The notes beneath the pieces are model-generated. The model was not told the DNA's origin and did not search any database. It saw only the letters and a list, made by a program, of their open reading frames with translations. A stretch of DNA of 10,040 nt, from positions 1 through 10,040 of the forward strand of contig CALVJU010000067.1 of assembly GCA_944332375.1 (NCBI GenBank), read 5' to 3'. Position 1 is the stretch's first letter. Each line of letters starts with the position of its first letter. Both the position numbers and the translations under genes were made by a program. Source of the DNA: an uncultured Bacilli bacterium. Lineage in GTDB: Bacteria > Bacillota_I > Bacilli_A > RF39 > UBA660. Shown one piece after another: positions 1-6,471 of the stretch.

Positions 1-31
1 ACATAAAAACTAAATAAACAAGCAAAATATC

Positions 32-45
32 ACATTTATAAATGT
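32..45. repeat. Perfect 14-bp palindrome, possible operator
   Basis: ACATTTATAAATGT is a perfect inverted repeat downstream of the left-edge promoter. It could be a protein-binding site, but AT-rich palindromes also arise by chance; the binding factor, if any, is unknown. Confidence 0.35.
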
Positions 46-52
46 CAATTTA

Positions 53-85
53 GTTTTGCACGATTTTTGGCAAAACCTCTTTTGC
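53..85 (-). promoter_or_regulatory. Two mutually exclusive small hairpins in the leader
   Basis: On the minus strand GCAAAA-GAGG-TTTTGC (85-70) is a perfect 6-bp hairpin. Its 3' arm is also part of GTTTTGC (76-70), which pairs perfectly with GCAAAAC (59-53). Only one can form at a time. This is shown by the sequence; a regulatory role is inference. Confidence 0.4.
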
Positions 86-113
86 GTGTCATAATTTATT
101 TAATTTTATAGTT

Positions 114-142
114 ATATTATCATATTCAATGCCTTTTGGCAA
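114..142 (-). promoter_or_regulatory. Promoter directed off the left edge
   Basis: TTGCCA (142-137) and TAATAT (119-114) are 17 nt apart, with TG one base before the -10 (extended -10). No convincing gene starts before the window ends, so it probably serves a gene beyond the edge with a leader of at least 100 nt. Confidence 0.65.
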
Positions 143-143
143 A

Positions 144-177
144 TAAAAAATGCAAATTTTATCAATTAAAATCTGCA
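144..177 (-). terminator. Intrinsic terminator after the GrpB gene
   Basis: TGCAGATTTTA (177-167) pairs with TAAAATTTGCA (161-151), 11 bp with one G-U, 5-nt loop, followed by TTTTTT (150-145). It lies about 90 nt past the restored GrpB stop, supporting 271 rather than 390 as the original gene end. Confidence 0.8.
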
Positions 178-270
178 CTTTCTCTCTTATTGGTGGATTT
201 ACAATTTACTTTTGAAATTCACCTTGATGCTTGGAGTCTTTTTCTCTTGCCTATAGAAAAAACAAAGTCA

Positions 271-794
271 TCATTCCTGATCATGACTCCACTTCTTTGC
301 TCTGATTAACAATTGTGAAACATATTCGCTTTTCTTTCTCTTATATGTTTTTCGATCTATTTCTTGTTCCTGAAAAAGTATCATCTCTTTTACTTCAGAA
401 TATTTTTTACCTCTTCCTCATGAGAGAGCAAATACTTTTTTAAAATAAGAAATTCTTGATATCGATCTGTGTCTAAGATCACCAAATGAATATGAACATC
501 CCCGGCTCTTGTTTCCTCTGCGGTAGAAGAAAAAAATTGATAAATATTGTCTTTACTTTTTTGACTAGCTACATACCCTTCTCTTTCAAGAATTTGTTTT
601 ATCTTATCAAACTGAATAGTATCTTTTGCCCCAATTAAAATATCAATGATATTTTTACCATATTTCATTTTCGGAATCGCAGTAGATCCAACATGATCAA
701 TTGGAATAGAGTCTCCCAACATTTCTTTTAGTTTTTTCTCTAATCCTTGATATTGTTTTATATTTTCTTCATAATCTTGTTTTACTAGTTCCAT
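271..794 (-). pseudogene. GrpB-family nucleotidyltransferase-fold protein, frameshifted
   Basis: From the ATG at 794 the frame encodes 134 residues with the GrpB hallmarks: IDHVGSTAIP (residues 32-41), NIIDILIGA and HIHLVILDTDRYQEFLILKKYL. It then stops early at 390. Adding one A to the run of six A (403-408) joins it to an open frame ending at 271, with the continuation YSEVKEMILFQEQEIDRKTY and a C-terminus ending in AKKWSHDQE. The restored protein is 174 residues, the normal GrpB length, and the added part has the family's C-terminal helical pattern. The truncated product lacks about 44 residues. This may be a real mutation, a sequencing error, or recoding. Function of the family is poorly defined. 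The gene has its own promoter and a downstream terminator. Confidence 0.85.
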
Positions 795-825
795 TTATAT
801 CGCTCACTTTCCCAATCATTTTCTC

Positions 826-854
826 ATTTTACTCTACTATAACATATTTGACAA
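826..854 (-). promoter_or_regulatory. Sigma-A promoter of the GrpB-family gene
   Basis: TTGTCA (854-849) and TAAAAT (831-826) are spaced by 17 nt. The predicted start is about 25 nt before the GrpB ATG. Confidence 0.75.
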
Positions 855-890
855 CACAAAAGCAAAAATCAATCCAAAAGTACGATCAAC

Positions 891-916
891 AAAAAAACCA
901 TCAAATGATGGCTTTT
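891..916 (-). terminator. Intrinsic terminator after the 409-aa gene
   Basis: AAAAGCCATCA (916-906) pairs with TGATGGTTTTT (903-893) over 11 bp, with one G-U pair and a very short loop, followed by T residues. It begins one base after the TAA stop. Confidence 0.9.
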
Positions 917-917
917 A

Positions 918-2147
918 TTATGAAAGTGGGTTTACACTAGGTGAAGAAATAGTACGAACTTTCTCTCTAGGAGAAATTCTATCTTCTTCTTGTTCTAGCG
1001 TATCTACTTGATAGAATGCACCAGTTTGTACCTGATGTATAAAGATTAATGCCCAGATTTCTTTTCTCGCAAGATCTAAATAATTTTCAGTTCCTAATAA
1101 TGTATAATTATGAGCAATAAACTTTTGATAGATATAGTATTTCATTTCTTCATAAGAAAGACCATAAGATTGCACTTCTAAGAGTTCATTGACAGTACGT
1201 TCGAAAGTTGGTATATTTGCAAACCAATTCGTAATTTCTTTGGGATAATTAGAAATGTCTAACTCTTGAATAGTAGTGACCTGTGGTTTTACATCTTTCT
1301 TTTGGCTACGAATAGAATCAACAAAATCTACTAAAGTAGTACTTTCTGGATTACCCATTGGAGTAAATTCATAAGTGTCTTGTAATCCATCTTTCCCGTG
1401 TTTTAACCCCCATCTACTTACTTCTTCAAACATATTTTTATGGTAATAATTTGCCATAAATTCATCAATACTATGATCTGTTTCTGCAATAAAATAAGCA
1501 TTTAATTCCTCACGACTACGATATCCAGCTTCATGACTATAAAAATCAATGATATCAAACTTAGGTGATTCTGAAATCTGATATTTTGTAAATATCTGTT
1601 TCATCTTCTCATAATCTTGGTGAATATGAGTTAAGTTTTCTTCCTGATCAACAAAAGTTAAAAATTCAAGAATTACAGGATCATATACTTCACGCCATTG
1701 ATGATTTGTAAAAATACGATAAGTAGTTCGTACTTCTTCTTCATTTCTGTTATATTTTTCCATAAGTTCTTTTGAAAGTGGTATTGTTGTAAGGCCCCAC
1801 TTTTCTTGAATACTTTTGTCCGTTACATACGCATGAGGAGAAATCCCTAGTTCTTTTTGAAAACGTTGTTCTAATTGTTCTTTTGTCATATGATGTTCTT
1901 TCGCGAATTTGCAAAAAGTCATATTCTCTTCTGTAATTCTCTCTTCTTCTGATAATCCATATTCTTCGATCATGTTTTTTAAATCTATACAAGTTTTTAC
2001 CACATTTGCTTTTCCAATCACTGTTTGATGTTCATCTAACAGTTTTAATAGATGTAATAAACGACGATCTTGAATTTGATAAGTATCATTGATTTCTAAT
2101 AATTCTTGTAATCTTTTCTTTCTCAATTCTAATACTTCTGGTTTCAT
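918..2147 (-). CDS. Unrecognised 409-aa protein with AraC-like HTH segment(s)
   Basis: The family is not recognised. The product is acidic, helical and soluble, with no signal peptide or membrane segment. Residues 81-108 (from FAKEHHMTKEQ to ELGISPHAYV) match the pattern of an AraC-type helix-turn-helix half, including F-x-KELGISP-x-x-Y. Residues 128-155 align with it without gaps (weakly), and 203-231 align with one insertion, suggesting diverged HTH-like repeats. A DNA-binding role is inference. The start at 2147 is chosen for AAAGGGG at 8-nt spacing; a Met six codons upstream lacks a site. The gene is monocistronic, with its own consensus promoter and terminator. Confidence 0.75.
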   Translation of the reverse strand: MKPEVLELRKKRLQELLEINDTYQIQDRRLLHLLKLLDEHQTVIGKANVVKTCIDLKNMIEEYGLSEEERITEENMTFCKFAKEHHMTKEQLEQRFQKELGISPHAYVTDKSIQEKWGLTTIPLSKELMEKYNRNEEEVRTTYRIFTNHQWREVYDPVILEFLTFVDQEENLTHIHQDYEKMKQIFTKYQISESPKFDIIDFYSHEAGYRSREELNAYFIAETDHSIDEFMANYYHKNMFEEVSRWGLKHGKDGLQDTYEFTPMGNPESTTLVDFVDSIRSQKKDVKPQVTTIQELDISNYPKEITNWFANIPTFERTVNELLEVQSYGLSYEEMKYYIYQKFIAHNYTLLGTENYLDLARKEIWALIFIHQVQTGAFYQVDTLEQEEDRISPREKVRTISSPSVNPLS

Positions 2148-2185
2148 TATCTCAACCCCTTTCATTTTTTTGGGAAAGCTTTCTT

Positions 2186-2213
2186 ATTCTAACATAAATA
2201 GAAAATTTGTCAA
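2186..2213 (-). promoter_or_regulatory. Sigma-A promoter of the 409-aa gene
   Basis: TTGACA (2213-2208, consensus) and TAGAAT (2191-2186) are separated by 16 nt, with a TG one base before the -10. It lies directly after the preceding terminator. Confidence 0.85.
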
Positions 2214-2253
2214 ATCGATCTTGTCTGAAAGTATAAAAAATGTGCTCGAAATG

Positions 2254-2277
2254 AAAAAAAGGGAGCTAAGCCCTTTT
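2254..2277 (-). terminator. Intrinsic terminator after the ATP-grasp gene
   Basis: AAAAGGG (2277-2271) pairs with CCCTTTT (2263-2257) around a 7-nt loop that contains the TAG stop codon, and the T-run continues to 2254. Confidence 0.85.
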
Positions 2278-3270
2278 CTTTATTTCAATTTGATGACCTA
2301 AAACTTGTTCAATCTGTGGTAACTTTGCTATTTTATCTGGTACAAAAAGAGGAAATTGATACCAAATTGGACGAAGAGATAAATCTATAAAAGCAAAACC
2401 ATCTTCTAATAGTGCGATATCAAAGGAAACATAATTTGCCTGTTTTAATTTTAAAGCAAGACTGAGTACATATTGTTTTAATTTCTGAAAGTCAGGAATT
2501 TCAAATCCTTGAATCTTTACCTTTGTGGATGGGTGTGTTTCATAAACATGATCTCGATAATCAACTCCTGGTGTATTTACAACCCCAGTTTTTAGATCAA
2601 TTCCAGCAACCATTCCTCCATAGTAGACATTATTGACAATACTACCATTTCCAATCTTTAATACACAACTTGTAATATGTACTTTTCCTTTATGTTTGAT
2701 GGTAATGAATTCAACTGTATTTAATGCCTTAGGATAAAGTTCCTTCATTACTGGATGTTGAATTAGTTCTTCTTCTAATAAGTTTAGATTCTTCTCTAAC
2801 AGACTCTCATATACTTTATCTGGTTTCATATGTTCATTAAGTACAACTCTACGAATTTGATTGATATCCTTTCTCTCATCTGTTTTCGCGATAAAAACAG
2901 GATGTTTCTCTGAAAATACAATAAACTCATCTAAATTCTCTCCAGTTAAATATAAATAATCTCGTTTTAAATCATTTTTTAAAGCTTGATAATAAGTTGT
3001 TTTCTTCTCTTGAAAAGAAGTCCCTTGTTTATTGAACTCTTTTACTAACAATTGATTTTTTTCTTCCGTTACATACGTCTCTCTTTGCTTATCCGTTAAT
3101 AAATCAAAACGATTATAATAATACTCCTCATAATGACAACCATATAATTTATAACACTTCATCATATCTTTCATTAAGAATAGACGATTTTTATTATTTT
3201 TCCTACTAGTTAAAGTCGCATAGTTTTGTAATGCTGTTATATCATTTTTCTTTTTGTTTTTCTTTAACAT
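2266..3270 (-). CDS. Degenerate sugar-transfer-associated ATP-grasp protein
   Basis: This 334-residue protein resembles the sugar-transfer-associated ATP-grasp family (alpha-L-glutamate-ligase-like), found near envelope polysaccharide genes. Family marks are the N-terminal KCYKLYGCHYEEYYYNRFDLLTDKQR region (starting near residue 38), a Lys at 129 (FIAK), EELIQHPVM (167-175), NT at 184-185, the YGGMVAGIDLKTG block (216-228), ETHPSTKVKIQGFEIP (244-259) and FDIALLEDG (283-291). Several usual features have drifted. The glycine-rich loop after the Lys reads TDERKDIN, NTiRi has become NTVEF, and the terminal metal site, usually E-x-N, reads DLS (296-298). ATP ligase activity is therefore doubtful. 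The start at 3270 is chosen for GTGGGTG upstream; a GTG three codons earlier is possible. The stop lies in the terminator loop. Confidence 0.8.
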   Translation of the reverse strand: MLKKNKKKNDITALQNYATLTSRKNNKNRLFLMKDMMKCYKLYGCHYEEYYYNRFDLLTDKQRETYVTEEKNQLLVKEFNKQGTSFQEKKTTYYQALKNDLKRDYLYLTGENLDEFIVFSEKHPVFIAKTDERKDINQIRRVVLNEHMKPDKVYESLLEKNLNLLEEELIQHPVMKELYPKALNTVEFITIKHKGKVHITSCVLKIGNGSIVNNVYYGGMVAGIDLKTGVVNTPGVDYRDHVYETHPSTKVKIQGFEIPDFQKLKQYVLSLALKLKQANYVSFDIALLEDGFAFIDLSLRPIWYQFPLFVPDKIAKLPQIEQVLGHQIEIKKRA

Positions 3271-3296
3271 GTTCTTCACCCACTAAAACTATCCCT

Positions 3297-3305
3297 ATTA
3301 TACCA
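3297..3305 (-). promoter_or_regulatory. Extended -10 promoter for the ATP-grasp gene
   Basis: TGGTATAAT (3305-3297) is a perfect extended -10 in the 43-bp gap after gmk. No good -35 is seen. No terminator separates gmk from the next gene, so it may be transcribed both from here and by read-through. Confidence 0.65.
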
Positions 3306-3313
3306 TAGAATAC

Positions 3314-3997
3314 TTATTTTTGATTCATAAAAGTGATGGGTTTATTTTCCAAGTCTTTATCCACCAAGGTTTCATGGATTTTTTCTTCCTCTGTATTAAG
3401 GTATACTTCTTCAATACGATCGACACGACATTTTTCAGCGGTAATAATCGCATCTAATTTAGAAGCAGCAACATGAGCATCATCATTGACAACAACGTAG
3501 TTATATTTTGGCATTTCGTTGATTTCACGATATGCGGTTTCAAAACGTTTCATGACTTGTTCCTTTGTTTCTGTATTTCTGCTTTCTAATCTTCTTTTTA
3601 ATTCTTTCATACTCGGTGGTAATAAGAAGATAAATAAAGCGTGTGGTACTTTTTCTTTGATTTGCAATGCTCCTTGAATTTCAATCACAAGTAAAACATC
3701 TTGTCCTTGGTTTAAGTGTTTTTCTACTTCTGTCTTAGGTGTACCATAGTAATTACCAGCAAAGGAAGCGTATTCTAAGAATTCTCCCTTTTGAATATCT
3801 TGTTGAAATTGCTCTTGTGTTACAAAATAGTAATCAACACCATCTTGTTCTCCTTTTCTCTTTTCACGACTCGTTACTGAGATAGATTCCCAAATATTTT
3901 TATTTTGTTCTTTTAAAATTTGACTCACTGTCGTTTTCCCACAACCACTTGGTGCGGATAATACAATTAAAATTCCCTGTTTTTTGGTTTTGATCAT
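3314..3997 (-). CDS. gmk: Guanylate kinase
   Basis: The enzyme phosphorylates GMP to GDP with ATP in the cytoplasm, an essential step of guanine nucleotide supply. Visible features are the P-loop APSGCGKTT (residues 15-23), the GMP-binding SREKRKGEQDGVDYYF, the EYASFAGNYYGTP segment, LLVIEIQGA (Walker B-like strand), and the lid region with RRLESRNTE. At 227 residues it is about 20 longer than common Gmk, because of a charged C-terminal extension. The start at 3997 has AGGAGGGG at ideal spacing. It lies 14 nt after fic and probably shares its promoter. It is not followed by rpoZ/priA as in many Firmicutes. In this phylum Gmk is commonly a (p)ppGpp target; that is family knowledge, not visible here. 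Confidence 0.96.
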   Translation of the reverse strand: MIKTKKQGILIVLSAPSGCGKTTVSQILKEQNKNIWESISVTSREKRKGEQDGVDYYFVTQEQFQQDIQKGEFLEYASFAGNYYGTPKTEVEKHLNQGQDVLLVIEIQGALQIKEKVPHALFIFLLPPSMKELKRRLESRNTETKEQVMKRFETAYREINEMPKYNYVVVNDDAHVAASKLDAIITAEKCRVDRIEEVYLNTEEEKIHETLVDKDLENKPITFMNQK

Positions 3998-4012
3998 CGT
4001 TTCACCCCTCCT
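3995..4012. repeat. 18-bp direct repeat, copy 2 (gmk start region)
   Basis: This copy is identical to the segment at 4681-4698 and supplies the ribosome binding site and start codon of gmk. The two copies exactly bracket the Fic coding region, 686 bp apart. Confidence 0.9.
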
Positions 4013-4683
4013 TATGCATTCAGTTCCATTCCATCAATACAATAGTCATAAATCCACTGTTTCAATTCGTCCCAATTTCCAGTTTCATAATACTTGATCA
4101 ATTTTTCATAAAAAGTTGCTTGATTTTCTTGAGCAATACTAATGATTCCACAGCCATGATCAATCATAATTTTGTTTGCAAATAACATAGCTACTCTCTT
4201 ATTTCCATCGATGAACATCTGTTTTCTCATAATATATAACATAATTTCAATCGCAATTTCCGTTGTTGTTTTCTCTGTTTGTGAAAGAATCTCTTCCATT
4301 TCTTCTTTAATTTGTGTTTCAAAAGGAAACGTTGGTTGCCACTTTGTTCCACCAATCTGCACTGGTGTTGTACGTAATTTTCCTAAATGTTGCTCTAAAA
4401 CTAACTTATCGGCAACAAGTTTATGAATGCAACAAAGTACATGGAAATTGTCTTTGATTCCTGGTTCTTCTAAAATGAATTGCCATGCATATTTCAAATT
4501 ATTTATCGAAATTACATTTTCAACTGTTAAACCATTGACAACTCCGCCATCATAGATGGCTTGTGTTTCTGGATATGTCACTCCAATTCCCTCTAAATTC
4601 GCACTTTTCCAAATATAATCGACGATATTTCTTTTAGCAATAAAAACGTTTTGTTCTCGTGTTAAATGATATTTATCTTCCAT
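4012..4683 (-). CDS. Fic-domain protein with inhibitory motif and Gln in place of the catalytic His
   Basis: This is a 223-residue Fic-fold protein; active members transfer AMP or another nucleotide part to protein hydroxyls. An N-terminal SANLEG (residues 27-32) fits the Fic inhibitory motif (S/T)xxxE(G/N). It is followed by a flap-like region (TYPETQAIYDG) and NLKYAW, then GKLRTTPVQIGG. The signature loop QMFIDGNKR (155-163) retains F, D, G, N, K and R but has Gln155 where the general-base His of HxFx(D/E)GN(G/K)R is expected. The start at 4683 sits behind AGGAGGGG; a Met nine codons upstream has no such site. No separate antitoxin gene is adjacent, consistent with built-in inhibition. It is the first gene behind the promoter and ends 14 nt before gmk; its stop overlaps the gmk ribosome binding site. 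Confidence 0.88.
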   Translation of the reverse strand: MEDKYHLTREQNVFIAKRNIVDYIWKSANLEGIGVTYPETQAIYDGGVVNGLTVENVISINNLKYAWQFILEEPGIKDNFHVLCCIHKLVADKLVLEQHLGKLRTTPVQIGGTKWQPTFPFETQIKEEMEEILSQTEKTTTEIAIEIMLYIMRKQMFIDGNKRVAMLFANKIMIDHGCGIISIAQENQATFYEKLIKYYETGNWDELKQWIYDYCIDGMELNA

Positions 4684-4698
4684 CGTTTCACCCCTCCT
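4681..4698. repeat. 18-bp direct repeat, copy 1 (fic start region)
   Basis: On the minus strand the sequence AGGAGGGGTGAAACGATG contains the ribosome binding site and start codon of the Fic gene. It is identical over 18 bases to the start region of gmk at 3995-4012, in the same orientation. Confidence 0.9.
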
Positions 4699-4708
4699 GT
4701 TTTGAATC

Positions 4709-4717
4709 ATTATATCA
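4709..4717 (-). promoter_or_regulatory. Extended -10 promoter for fic-gmk
   Basis: TGATATAAT (4717-4709) is a perfect extended -10 (TGnTATAAT). Only a T-rich, poorly conserved -35 is present about 17 nt upstream. The predicted leader is roughly 20 nt, ending at the fic ribosome binding site. Confidence 0.75.
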
Positions 4718-4737
4718 CAATCAAGGCTTTGAAAAAA

Positions 4738-4765
4738 GAAAAAAAAGTGAAATCATTCACTTTTT
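4738..4765 (-). terminator. Strong intrinsic terminator of the T-box operon
   Basis: On the minus strand AAAAAGTGAA and TTCACTTTTT form a perfect 10-bp stem (4765-4756 with 4751-4742) around a TGAT loop, followed by more T-rich sequence. The TGA stop of the upstream gene lies within the 5' arm. Confidence 0.9.
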
Positions 4766-5155
4766 AGAGTGTTGATCCTCAAGATGAGAAGCAACGATTC
4801 GTGCTGTACGAAGTTGTTCTTGAGGAATCGATAGCTGTTCTAATTGATGAAGCAAATAGACGCCATCGTGATTAGGAATTAAAAATGTATCTACATCTTC
4901 TCCATAACGTTCTACATGAGAACATAGAATAAACTGATACTTTTGAATCAGTGTTTGCGAAGAAGTGAGTTCATCATCTTTCTCTAGTCCAAACTGTTTA
5001 ATAAAAGCTCTTGCCCATGTGTTATGTGGTCCGGAAACATCTTCCCATTCTTTTGGTCTTACCCGATAAAATCCCCCGTCGGGACGGATAAAACCGTAGT
5101 AACCTTGGATCTCTTCTTTTTGAAAATAAACTTGAAAATCAAAAGATTCATTCAT
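4757..5155 (-). CDS. Unrecognised 132-aa protein, last gene of the hisS-aspS operon
   Basis: No family is recognised. The product is a small soluble protein with an aromatic/Gly-rich N-terminal region (YYGFIRPDGGFYRVRPKEW, about residues 19-37). It then has an SGPHNTWARAFIKQFGL segment, a mixed middle with DTFLIPNHDGVYLLHQ, and a charged helical C-terminus. There is no signal peptide or membrane segment. The start ATG overlaps the aspS stop (TAATG) and lacks a clear ribosome binding site of its own, so translation is probably coupled to aspS termination. The stop codon is inside the 5' arm of the operon terminator. The context suggests a role needed alongside the synthetases, but nothing in the protein shows tRNA binding or catalysis. 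Confidence 0.8.
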   Translation of the reverse strand: MNESFDFQVYFQKEEIQGYYGFIRPDGGFYRVRPKEWEDVSGPHNTWARAFIKQFGLEKDDELTSSQTLIQKYQFILCSHVERYGEDVDTFLIPNHDGVYLLHQLEQLSIPQEQLRTARIVASHLEDQHSKK

Positions 5156-6471
5156 TATGGATTTAATCTTGTTGGACCACGATAAATGAAAGTTGCTTCA
5201 CGAATGTTATCTAACTCAAAAATCTGCATCATAAGACGGGCAATACCGATGGCAAATCCACCATGAGGAGGACATCCATATTTGAAAAATTCAAGATAGA
5301 ATTTTAAAGATTCTGGATCGATTTCCTTTTCTTTGATCTGTTTTGTTAATACATCAATGCGATGTTCACGAATAGCTCCTGTTGTAATTTCTACTCCCTT
5401 AAATAATAAATCATAGCTTTTGGTTGTACCATCTTCATTTAACATATGATAGAAAGGACGTGCTGCAAATGGGAAGTCAGTTACAAAGACAAAATCACTA
5501 CCATACTTCTTTTTCGCATATTTACATAATAGTTCTTCTTCTTGTCTTTCAAAATCATCGGTTCTTTCTCCGACAAAGTGCATTTCTTCTTTTAAAATAC
5601 GTTTTGCTTCTGCAAATGGAATACGAGGAAATTTCATAGAGACATCACTGAGTGTTACATGCCATACTTCTTCTATTTCTTTTCCATAAGTTTCTTGTAA
5701 TCTTTGGAAAATATATTTTATTAATCCTTCTTCAATATCCATCACATCATCACAAGTGTGAATCCAACTAGCTTCTACATCTAACATATTAATCTCTGTC
5801 GCATGATAAGAAGTATGAGAGTTTTCTGCACGAAAAGCTGGACCAATTTCAAAGACTTGATCAAATCCACTGGCCATTGCCATTTGTTTATAAAATTGTG
5901 GAGATTGGGATAGACAAGCATCTTCTCCAAAATAATCTAAATGGAATACTTCTGCCCCACTCTCTGCTGCTTTTGCACTGATTTTTGGGGTATGAATTTC
6001 TATATACTGATGATCTAAGAAATATTCTCTAGCAGCGTGTTCTAATAATGTTTCTACTTGGAAAAAGAGATGATTTTCTTTTCGACGTAAATCTAAGAAA
6101 CGATAATCTAGTCTTGTTTCACGTAATGTTTTTTCTTTATCTTTCATATCAATTGGAAGTTCCGGAAGAGAGTGACTAGTAATTTCAATTTTTTCTGGAA
6201 TTAATTCCATTCCTCTTAGTTTTACTTTTTCATTTTGAGATACAAGTACTGTTGCTTTGATGGTACTTTCTAATGTTGTATTACTGATTAATTCGACCAT
6301 TTCTTTATTTTTTTCTTCACTTTTCTCAATTGTCATTTGGATGGTATCTGTTCCATCACGTAATATGACAAATTGAACATATTGTAAGTCTCTAATATTC
6401 GCGATAAATCCTTCTACTTCTAGGGTTTCACCAATATGGTTTTCTAATTCTTTGATGGTAATTCTATTCAT
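5155..6471 (-). CDS. aspS: Aspartate--tRNA ligase, archaeal/eukaryal type (438 aa, no GAD domain)
   Basis: This class IIb synthetase joins aspartate to tRNA-Asp (possibly also tRNA-Asn). It has an N-terminal OB-fold anticodon domain (about 1-100), motif 1 YIEIHTPKI, the Asp-binding QSPQFYKQ (189-196), motif 2 FRAENSHT (213-220), the Asp-specific IREHR (367-371) and motif 3 GGFAIGIAR (404-412). At 438 residues without the GAD insertion it matches the archaeal/eukaryal class, not the roughly 590-residue bacterial class. The start at 6471 follows GGAGG with about 11-nt spacing; an in-frame Met 21 codons upstream lies deep in hisS and is rejected. The OB-fold position that is Trp (discriminating) or His (non-discriminating) in studied archaeal enzymes is Ala24 here in my hand alignment, so tRNA-Asn charging cannot be decided. 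Its TAA overlaps the next ATG. Confidence 0.94.
   Translation of the reverse strand: MNRITIKELENHIGETLEVEGFIANIRDLQYVQFVILRDGTDTIQMTIEKSEEKNKEMVELISNTTLESTIKATVLVSQNEKVKLRGMELIPEKIEITSHSLPELPIDMKDKEKTLRETRLDYRFLDLRRKENHLFFQVETLLEHAAREYFLDHQYIEIHTPKISAKAAESGAEVFHLDYFGEDACLSQSPQFYKQMAMASGFDQVFEIGPAFRAENSHTSYHATEINMLDVEASWIHTCDDVMDIEEGLIKYIFQRLQETYGKEIEEVWHVTLSDVSMKFPRIPFAEAKRILKEEMHFVGERTDDFERQEEELLCKYAKKKYGSDFVFVTDFPFAARPFYHMLNEDGTTKSYDLLFKGVEITTGAIREHRIDVLTKQIKEKEIDPESLKFYLEFFKYGCPPHGGFAIGIARLMMQIFELDNIREATFIYRGPTRLNP

Noticed and set aside
45..92. 15-codon basic micro-ORF on the minus strand after the left-edge promoter
   Set aside because: There is no ribosome binding site, it is very short, and it overlaps the hairpins; it is not supported as a gene.
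403..408. Programmed frameshift as the main explanation for the GrpB gene
   Set aside because: The site fits a slippery heptamer, but no downstream stimulatory structure was seen; a mutation or sequencing error is more likely, so it is kept only as an option.
1750..1992. Open frame on the minus strand inside the 409-aa gene
   Set aside because: It is a shadow frame with highly skewed Arg/Thr composition and no ribosome binding site.
4738..4765. Possible bidirectional terminator
   Set aside because: The stem is A/T-flanked on both sides, but no plus-strand gene precedes it, so only minus-strand use is supported.
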